This document shows positions 42,800-48,543 of a stretch of DNA of 48,543 bases, in pieces. Source of the stretch: Tannerellaceae bacterium (GTDB lineage Bacteria; Bacteroidota; Bacteroidia; Bacteroidales; Tannerellaceae). Below the pieces are notes generated by a model that had not been told where the DNA came from, searched no databases, and saw only the letters and a program-made list of their open reading frames with translations. The DNA lies in NCBI GenBank assembly GCA_031280435.1, contig JAITGS010000072.1, positions 1-48,543 on the forward strand, written 5' to 3'. The translations under genes were made by a program, and so were the position numbers. The first letter of the stretch is position 1. Each line of letters starts with the position of its first letter.

Positions 42800-44064
42800 C
42801 ACCTGAAGAGGTTTTTGATGCCGTCCATGTCGAACGACAGGGATACGCGCAGGGTTTGGTCTAAGGGATTGTTGGGGACGGTGCTAACGAGGAAGGCTGC
42901 ATCGAGCTGGAGTACGCTCATGCGGAATCCGGCCCCGAAGGAGAAGAACTGCCGGTTGCCGTGGTTGGGATTCTCGTAATAATATCCGCCCCTGAGGAAG
43001 AACTGGTCGTTGTAGCTGTACTCGCCACCGAGCGAGAGGTTGATCTTGCGGACTTCGTTGCTGAGCCCGTCGTTGAACGAGCGGAAGATGCCTGTCATGA
43101 ACGACATGTTGTTGTATTCTTCGCGTCGCCGGTCGTATTCGTCCATATCTTCCTGCGTACTGCCCATGAGGATGGGAACGCTGGGCACCAAGAATTTGCT
43201 CAGGTCGAGATAGACGCCGACGTGGTTGTACTCGTCTAAGGGATAGAGCAGGCCGGTGCCGAGCCTGAGGGTGGTCGGTATGAATTGGTTGGTTGCGCCT
43301 CCGTCGTAGGATACTTTTGTGCCTATGTTTGAGATGTTATAGCCGAAGGTACAGAGGCTTTCGGAGCTGCCGAGTACGATGTACTTTTCCACGTAGCCTG
43401 CCACGTCGGCTGCGAATGAATTGCCGGGGGTCATCTCGTCGCTCTGGTCGCTCATGTCGGAGCGTATGTATCGGAAGGCTACCGCCATGGAGTACATCTC
43501 GGAAAGCTTGCGGCTGTAACTCAGGTCGAGGGCCATTTCGTAGGGATTAAGCCAGTTGAACGGCACGTCGCTGTCGGAGTTTTGCTGCGGGATTTCGCCC
43601 AGCGTGAAGTATCGCAGGGATGCTCCGAAGGCCTGGTTGTCGTTGTTCCCTATCTTGTAAAATCCGGAGAGATATGCCAGGGCGATGTCGTTCACGAGCC
43701 TGCGGAGCCATGGAGTGTAGGAAAGTCCGACGCCGGCTTTGCTGTAATTGAAGGCGTACTTGGCGGGATTCCAATACTGCGATGCTATGTCGGAGCCGTT
43801 GGCCACGCCGTTGTCGCCCATGCTTCCGCCGCGAGCGTCGGGGGCTATGGAGAGGGCCGGCACGGCTGTGTTGACAACCGAAAAGCGTCCGACCTCTGTC
43901 TCTTTGGCTCCTGCTGTTCTTCCAATTGCAAAACGTCCTACCTCTGTCTCTTTTACTCCCTGGGCTGCAACTTGGAGTGCAGCGAGGAGGAGGCCGGCAA
44001 GGATAAGGATTGCACTGGCGGGCTTGTGTATATGCGTGGGATTGTTGGATGAATGTTGCTTCAT
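42799..44064 (-). CDS. porV: Type IX secretion outer-membrane protein PorV
   Basis: PorV (LptO) is an outer-membrane beta-barrel that shuttles type IX cargo from the translocon to the PorU attachment complex. The 421-residue product has a signal peptide ending near residue 35 (LQVAAQ), the hallmark segment APDARGGSMGDNGVANGSDI followed by YWNPAKYAF, and barrel strands to the end (LRVSLSFDMDGIKNLFR). Unusually, between signal peptide and hallmark there is a tandem 16-residue duplication (KETEVGRFAIGRTAGA then KETEVGRFSVVNT), a 48-bp repeat at about 43882-43953. It lies 54 nt after porU and overlaps ispF. Confidence 0.93.
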   Translation of the reverse strand: MKQHSSNNPTHIHKPASAILILAGLLLAALQVAAQGVKETEVGRFAIGRTAGAKETEVGRFSVVNTAVPALSIAPDARGGSMGDNGVANGSDIASQYWNPAKYAFNYSKAGVGLSYTPWLRRLVNDIALAYLSGFYKIGNNDNQAFGASLRYFTLGEIPQQNSDSDVPFNWLNPYEMALDLSYSRKLSEMYSMAVAFRYIRSDMSDQSDEMTPGNSFAADVAGYVEKYIVLGSSESLCTFGYNISNIGTKVSYDGGATNQFIPTTLRLGTGLLYPLDEYNHVGVYLDLSKFLVPSVPILMGSTQEDMDEYDRRREEYNNMSFMTGIFRSFNDGLSNEVRKINLSLGGEYSYNDQFFLRGGYYYENPNHGNRQFFSFGAGFRMSVLQLDAAFLVSTVPNNPLDQTLRVSLSFDMDGIKNLFR

Positions 44065-44118
44065 ATTATCTCTGTTTCTTTTATACGTGTGCTACTATAA
44101 ACTCAACACCAAAGGGTT

Positions 44119-47100
44119 TTATTGTGCCAGGATAACCAATTTGTTCGACTTGGAGGCCTCTCCCGAAGCAGAGGTGCGCAGTGTTACCTTATATATATAT
44201 ACTCCCGGAGGCAGGCGACGCTCGTTGTTTCCGGTCAGGTTCCAGTCATGGGTGATGGGCTCGCCCGGGGCCGACGATGTGGCTTTATCAACCGACCACT
44301 GCAGTTTCCCGTTCACATCGTATACGCTTATCCTGAGATTGAGGTTGGATTCGGGCATATTGTGGTTGATGCGGAATTGCAGGGAGCTGCGCGCGGGTAC
44401 GGGCCTTGCGGTTATGGCTGTGACCGACGGCTTGAGGTCGGCTGATACGTTGAAGCTGAAGGCATAGACCGTAGGGTTGTTCATCACGTCCCACACGCGG
44501 AACTCGGCCGTGTGCAGTCCGGGCGTCAGTTCGGGCAGCGGGAATTGTACCGTGCCTTCGCCTGAGGATTCGGGCAGTAGCCTGTAATAGGAGTTGAGCG
44601 TATAGGTGGTAGCCGGCTTGTTGTCTATCGCCAGGGTGAGGTCGTGGCCTATGCTTCCGCCTCCTATGTTGACGCCGGTTTCGTCCCGGATGCGGGCAAC
44701 GAAGAGCGGGGTGGAGTTAACCGTACCGCCTTCTACGAAGCTGGAATCGTTCAGGTAGAGGAGCCGAATCTGCGGGCCTTCGGTATCGTTGGGGGGGAGC
44801 TGGGAGGAGCCGCCGGCGATGAAGTTGTCGAATGAGCCGCCGGCTTCGCGATGCCGGTCGTCGGACACGGCATAAAGGTTCATCAGCCCGAAGTCGTTCG
44901 AGTAGGAAATATCCTTGGGGACGGTGAAGGAGAAGGAGAAGGCGCCGTTTTGCACCACATCGTTGCCCACGTAGAGGCGGTTGGGATAGTCGGTGAAGCT
45001 GAGGCGCTCGCCGGTGCGGTTGTTGTCAAGCGTGGAGCGCGTTTGGCGGCTGTCGAAGACGGTGGCGTTGATGGAGCCGTTGAAGTCGGAGAGGCGATTG
45101 CCGTTGCTGTCGGCAACTTCTCCCTCTACGGTGATTTTCTCTAAGGCGCGGAAGGAGGCCGGATCGGACGGGTCGACGGGGAGGCCGTTGATAGCCGTCA
45201 CACGTATGTTGCTTTCGGGAGCCGACAGCCTCATGGCCGGATCGCCTATGAGTATAAAGTTGAACTTGTTGGTTTCGTTCAGAGCCGACTTGGTCAGCCT
45301 CATAACGTCGCCTAAGGCAGGCAATCGTCCGTTCTTGTCCTTGCGGAAGAGCTCCTGTGCAAGCCTGTTGTTGAGGGTTGCATTCTCGGAAGCATATACC
45401 ACGCGCGTGGTTGTCAGCATTGCTATTCCGCCGCTCTTCTGGAGGAAGACGCTTTCGCCGGCGGTATACTTGGTGTGGTCGAAGCGGGTGAAGTCGCATG
45501 TGGCGGTAATCCAGAGGGGGAGGCGTGTGTGCGTAAATCGGGCAATGTCCTGAGCGGTGAGGACGCTTTCGTCGCTCCACTTCTCCGTGTCGCCGTGGCC
45601 CATATAGTTAATGGCCAGCAGGCCGTCGTTCAGTTGCTTGCGGATTTGATTGCGAACGTCGGGATAGGCCGAGCCGGTTTTCTTGTAGGCGTCGAAATAG
45701 AGCTTGCTGACTATGATTTCCGGATGTGCGGCGCGCATGTCGTCGGATATGCGATTGGCCGAATCGGCATGCATCAGGCTGTAACCGTCGCCTGCGCTGC
45801 CATCGTCGGCAACGAAGCAGAAGCGGTTCTTCCAGTCGCCCGTTTCCTTGTTATCCATATAGGCCAGCACTTTGTCGACCACTATTGCAGCCTCGGCAGC
45901 GGTGCGAACCGGGAAGCGCCCTATGCCTAAGCGCAGTGGGCCGGTAGTGAAGCGGGTGTTATCCAATGCGCCGAAGTAATCGTCGGTAACGTAGGACGAA
46001 TGGTCGAGGGAGCTTACGGATTGATACGTCAGCAGCATGTTGGCCGTATTGACTTGCTTCCAGGCTGCGGTGAGCTTGCGGTTGTCGTAAGCCCCGTCGC
46101 CGAAGAGCAGCAGGTATCGCGGCCTGTCGTCATCGGAGGCAGCGCGGTCGTAGAGGTACTTCATGAAGCGACGGTAGGCGGTAGCGTCGGGGGTTCCGCT
46201 CGAGAACTCATTATATATCTTCTGCGGATCAACCGCGGTTACTCTCAGGCCGTCGGCTCTGTGCCGTTCCGCAAGCCGTTCCGCCTGGGGCATGAGAGCC
46301 GGCTGGGCTATGATTATCATATCCGCAGGCTCCAGTCCGTGCAGATCCTGGTTCGGAGTATCGCCTGCGCTCTGCTGCCATCCTCCCAGAGGCTTGTCGA
46401 CCTCGACGGCAACGAACTCCCTCAGCCGGCCGGCCGGGATGACGAAGCTGAGCTCGCCGCCGCTCAGTTCGGTCTCCATCCGCAAGGGATTATTCCCATC
46501 CGTTATGTCGAAAACAACAGTGTTTGCCGTGGCCTGCCTCAACACAAAGCGCGAAACGTTATTCACGGAAGCTATGCTGCGAAAGAAGGTATAGTCCCCA
46601 TATTGAGCCAGCGCACGTTTAACATGCAGGCGTATATAATTAAGGTGTACGTTCTCATCTCCCACCTTATTATAAGCCACCGTTACGGAGGGTGCAGATG
46701 TTTTATCGCCTGTCCACCCGGCCGTCTCCGTGCGTTCGCGGGCCTTGAGGTATACGTAATTGCCGTCGTTCGACACCGGTTGATACGTAAGGCTTATCAG
46801 CTCCTGCCCGTCTATGCGCAGCGATGCCGTACCCGGAGTGCTTCTGGGCCGGGCAATGAACGACATGGTCACCAAGGCATCGTCGGCTGTTATGCCCGGT
46901 ATGTTGAAGGCAGGCGAGGATATGCTGCGGCTGCCTCCGCCGGCAAACGACTCGCCGTAGAGTTCGCGGCCGGATTCGTTGGGCGAGAAGAGCTCCTCCT
47001 CGTGCAGGCGATACTCGTCGAAGGCAGAGATGGAGAGGGCGGCGCCAGCATCCGTCAGCGGAGAGGACGGCATCTCCCTGGGCTCGGTGGCATCGGTCAG

Positions 47101-47496
47101 GAAGTAGCATCCGTAGGTAGCATAAGGATTATTTATGTGTACAAAAGAATTTGCAGACGGATTATAATCCCAACGCAAGGGGCCTTTGCCGTAGAAGATG
47201 ATGCAGCTGTTGCCGCGATAGATGCTCACGGGAGGGAGGTCGTTGTCTATTGGGCGGGAGAAATCCTCGTCGAGCAGCCAGCCCCCGTATCCGTGCAGCG
47301 ACACTTTCTCCGGCTCGGCAAAGCCCATCTTGCGCAGGTCGTCGTAGGTCAGCTTGTACATGCCCGACTGCGCAACCTGTATCCTCACCCAGCGTCCGGC
47401 GGCCAGGGCGGAATGTTCGGCAGCCGACAGTGATACGGCGCACAGCAATAGCGCGGCTGTTATCATCATCAGGTACCTTCTGCTCCGGATTTTCAT
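44119..47496 (-). CDS. porU: Type IX secretion sortase PorU
   Basis: PorU is the gingipain-related (C25 family) surface sortase that removes C-terminal signals from type IX cargo and attaches them to A-LPS. The 1125-residue product has a signal peptide (about residues 1-25), an N-terminal beta domain, and a caspase-like C25 domain with catalytic His634 (NYMGHGDTEKW) and Cys667 (TATCDFTRFDH). Further beta domains end in a C-terminal region with the pattern of type IX signals (YDVNGKLQWS ... LPPGVYIYKVTL ... SNKLVILAQ), which PorU is known to retain. It is followed by porV and preceded by a fumarylacetoacetase-family gene 18 nt upstream, a conserved Bacteroidales arrangement as I recall it. Confidence 0.95.
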   Translation of the reverse strand: MKIRSRRYLMMITAALLLCAVSLSAAEHSALAAGRWVRIQVAQSGMYKLTYDDLRKMGFAEPEKVSLHGYGGWLLDEDFSRPIDNDLPPVSIYRGNSCIIFYGKGPLRWDYNPSANSFVHINNPYATYGCYFLTDATEPREMPSSPLTDAGAALSISAFDEYRLHEEELFSPNESGRELYGESFAGGGSRSISSPAFNIPGITADDALVTMSFIARPRSTPGTASLRIDGQELISLTYQPVSNDGNYVYLKARERTETAGWTGDKTSAPSVTVAYNKVGDENVHLNYIRLHVKRALAQYGDYTFFRSIASVNNVSRFVLRQATANTVVFDITDGNNPLRMETELSGGELSFVIPAGRLREFVAVEVDKPLGGWQQSAGDTPNQDLHGLEPADMIIIAQPALMPQAERLAERHRADGLRVTAVDPQKIYNEFSSGTPDATAYRRFMKYLYDRAASDDDRPRYLLLFGDGAYDNRKLTAAWKQVNTANMLLTYQSVSSLDHSSYVTDDYFGALDNTRFTTGPLRLGIGRFPVRTAAEAAIVVDKVLAYMDNKETGDWKNRFCFVADDGSAGDGYSLMHADSANRISDDMRAAHPEIIVSKLYFDAYKKTGSAYPDVRNQIRKQLNDGLLAINYMGHGDTEKWSDESVLTAQDIARFTHTRLPLWITATCDFTRFDHTKYTAGESVFLQKSGGIAMLTTTRVVYASENATLNNRLAQELFRKDKNGRLPALGDVMRLTKSALNETNKFNFILIGDPAMRLSAPESNIRVTAINGLPVDPSDPASFRALEKITVEGEVADSNGNRLSDFNGSINATVFDSRQTRSTLDNNRTGERLSFTDYPNRLYVGNDVVQNGAFSFSFTVPKDISYSNDFGLMNLYAVSDDRHREAGGSFDNFIAGGSSQLPPNDTEGPQIRLLYLNDSSFVEGGTVNSTPLFVARIRDETGVNIGGGSIGHDLTLAIDNKPATTYTLNSYYRLLPESSGEGTVQFPLPELTPGLHTAEFRVWDVMNNPTVYAFSFNVSADLKPSVTAITARPVPARSSLQFRINHNMPESNLNLRISVYDVNGKLQWSVDKATSSAPGEPITHDWNLTGNNERRLPPGVYIYKVTLRTSASGEASKSNKLVILAQ

Positions 47497-47514
47497 TGTT
47501 GTAGAGAGGGGGGG

Positions 47515-48132
47515 TTATCTGATGTATAAATCCAGAGCTTTCCAGTCTTCAATGTATCCTTCGAGATGATCGCCGGGCTTTACAGGGCCAACGCCGGCGG
47601 GAGTGCCGGTATATATCAGGTCGCCGGTGCGGAAGGTGAAGAAGCTGCTGGCGTATGATATTATCCTCTCGACACTGAAGATCATTTCGGAAGTTGAAGC
47701 GCTTTGCACCTCCTGCCCGTTGAGGAGCAGCCGGAAGTGCAGCTCATCAGCTTCGCGGCCAAGATCGTCGAGGCTGAAAAAGTGTCCCACGGCAGCCGAG
47801 TTGTCGAAAGCCTTGGAGATTTCCCAGGGATGGCCTTCGGCTCGGAGGCGCTTCTGTATGTCGCGGGCAGTGAAGTCGATGCCGAGAGTCACCTCGTTGT
47901 AGTATCGGCGGGCAAAGCGCTCCTCGATGTGCCTCCCCAGGCGGTCTATACGAACAACTATCTCGGCCTCGTAATGTATTTCGCCGGCGAATGCAGGCAT
48001 AAAAAAATGTTTACCGTTTTTGAGAAGCGCCGTGTCGGGCTTCATGAACAGTACGGGCTCGGAGGGCGCGACGCTATGTTGCATCTCCTTGTTGTGTGAA
48101 GGGTAGTTCATGCCGGTTCCTATTATTTTCAT
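47515..48132 (-). CDS. Fumarylacetoacetate hydrolase family protein
   Basis: A 205-residue cytoplasmic metal-dependent enzyme of the FAH family, which includes acylpyruvases, oxaloacetate decarboxylases and oxopent-4-enedioate isomerases. Diagnostic segments are GTGMNYPSHNKEM, PVLFMKPDTALL, HYEAEIVVRI (metal-binding Glu residues) and IYTGTPAGVGPVKPGD. The short length and order fit the acylpyruvase/oxaloacetate tautomerase-like subgroup; the substrate is not determinable. The frame is open 18 residues upstream, but MKIIGTGMNYP is the family start. It is the first gene of the porU-porV-ispF operon, probably by transcription alone rather than shared function. Confidence 0.9.
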   Translation of the reverse strand: MKIIGTGMNYPSHNKEMQHSVAPSEPVLFMKPDTALLKNGKHFFMPAFAGEIHYEAEIVVRIDRLGRHIEERFARRYYNEVTLGIDFTARDIQKRLRAEGHPWEISKAFDNSAAVGHFFSLDDLGREADELHFRLLLNGQEVQSASTSEMIFSVERIISYASSFFTFRTGDLIYTGTPAGVGPVKPGDHLEGYIEDWKALDLYIR

Positions 48133-48183
48133 CGTCGTTGTTGGGTGGGTTATATATATATTAAATGTATGGGAGTTTGATTG

Positions 48184-48191
48184 CAAACTTA
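48184..48191 (-). promoter_or_regulatory. -7 element of the FAH-porU-porV-ispF operon
   Basis: On the minus strand TAAGTTTG is an exact TAnnTTTG match, giving a leader of about 45 nt that is A/T-rich. The -33 region shows no TTTG at the usual spacing. Confidence 0.4.
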
Positions 48192-48294
48192 CGGATTTTT
48201 TTGACTATCCGGCGCCTCGAGCAGAAGCTAAGGCCGCATACAGCTGTCCGCAGACAGGATCCCGGCCTTTGAAGCGCCCCGCTGTCGGCGCGAA

Positions 48295-48392
48295 GCTCTC
48301 AACATTTGTTGAAACCGCCGCTGTCAGCATGGAGCTCTCAACAAATGTTGAAACCGTCCCGCTGCCGGCAGGGAGCTCTCAACATTTGTTGA
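48295..48392. repeat. Array F: three copies of a TCAACA palindrome, spacing 39 and 41 bp
   Basis: GCTCTCAACA occurs at 48295, 48334 and 48375. Each copy contains a 14-bp palindrome-like core: TCAACATTTGTTGA at 48299 and 48379, and its exact reverse complement TCAACAAATGTTGA at 48338. Segments between cores (GCTGTCGGC, GCTGTCAGC, GCTGCCGGC) are also conserved. The array lies upstream of the porU operon promoter. From 48393 to the end I see no gene. Confidence 0.8.
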
Positions 48393-48543
48393 GCTATACA
48401 AATCCCCCGATTTTCCGGCTCCGGAGCCTTTAAATCCGTCCGCCGCGACTTTTTGGGAGGTTCCGCGCTCTGTTGAGCCTACAAATTTCCCGGATTCATT
48501 AAAAAAACAGTTGTTTATTCGTCCGATACGCTTTTTTGGCCGC

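Noticed and set aside
42800..42802. GTG start for ispF
   Set aside because: The ATG at 42799 is the next codon, overlaps the porV stop as TGATG and matches the family start MKIRTGLGFDVH.

Overview
The window is chromosomal DNA of a member of the Bacteroidales (phylum Bacteroidota). The evidence is a SusC/SusD pair with two hybrid two-component regulators, the type IX secretion genes porU and porV, a Bacteroides-type serine palmitoyltransferase, an S46 dipeptidyl-peptidase, a DUF5606 protein, and several matches to the Bacteroidota -7 promoter element TAnnTTTG. The family cannot be fixed from this window. I see no rRNA, tRNA, insertion sequence or prophage.

Layout. 0.4-5.9 kb (minus): four tightly packed genes, ruvB, a polysaccharide flippase, an S46 peptidase and a nitroreductase. 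5.95-6.12 kb (plus): the C-terminal fossil of a lost SusD gene. 6.5-8.0 kb (plus): an exported FAD oxidoreductase. 8.1-10.7 kb (plus): two overlapping DNA methyltransferase genes that are near copies of each other apart from their central recognition regions; the second carries a nuclease-like domain and a PKD-like domain. 10.8-27.5 kb (minus): a polysaccharide utilization locus (PUL) with a GH105 family hydrolase, SusC, SusD, a GH28 pectinase and two hybrid regulators, probably for pectin or rhamnogalacturonan fragments. 28.3-29.5 kb (plus): serine palmitoyltransferase. 30.0-35.4 kb (minus): a beta-mannan operon (small secreted protein, GH26, GH2). 36.6-38.4 kb (plus): a GYF/CD225-like membrane protein and a TPR/TonB-C protein. 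38.5-40.9 kb (plus): Lon protease. 41.0-41.8 kb (minus): DUF5606 gene and rplS. 42.3-48.1 kb (minus): fumarylacetoacetase-family gene, porU, porV, ispF.

How genes work together. Glycans would be bound and imported by SusC/SusD after surface or periplasmic cleavage by GH28, GH105, GH26 and GH2, with the hybrid regulators sensing oligosaccharides. PorU and PorV belong to the type IX secretion attachment complex. The methyltransferase pair looks like a compact restriction-modification unit.

The most unusual signal lies between genes. At eight intergenic loci there are short tandem arrays. Most belong to different sequence families, yet nearly all share a repeat period of 41 bp (range 39-42), and most units contain a palindrome. 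Two of them (19.1 and 27.7 kb) are the same family in opposite orientation and bracket the SusC/SusD block. I do not recognise this length-locked but sequence-variable arrangement as a described element.
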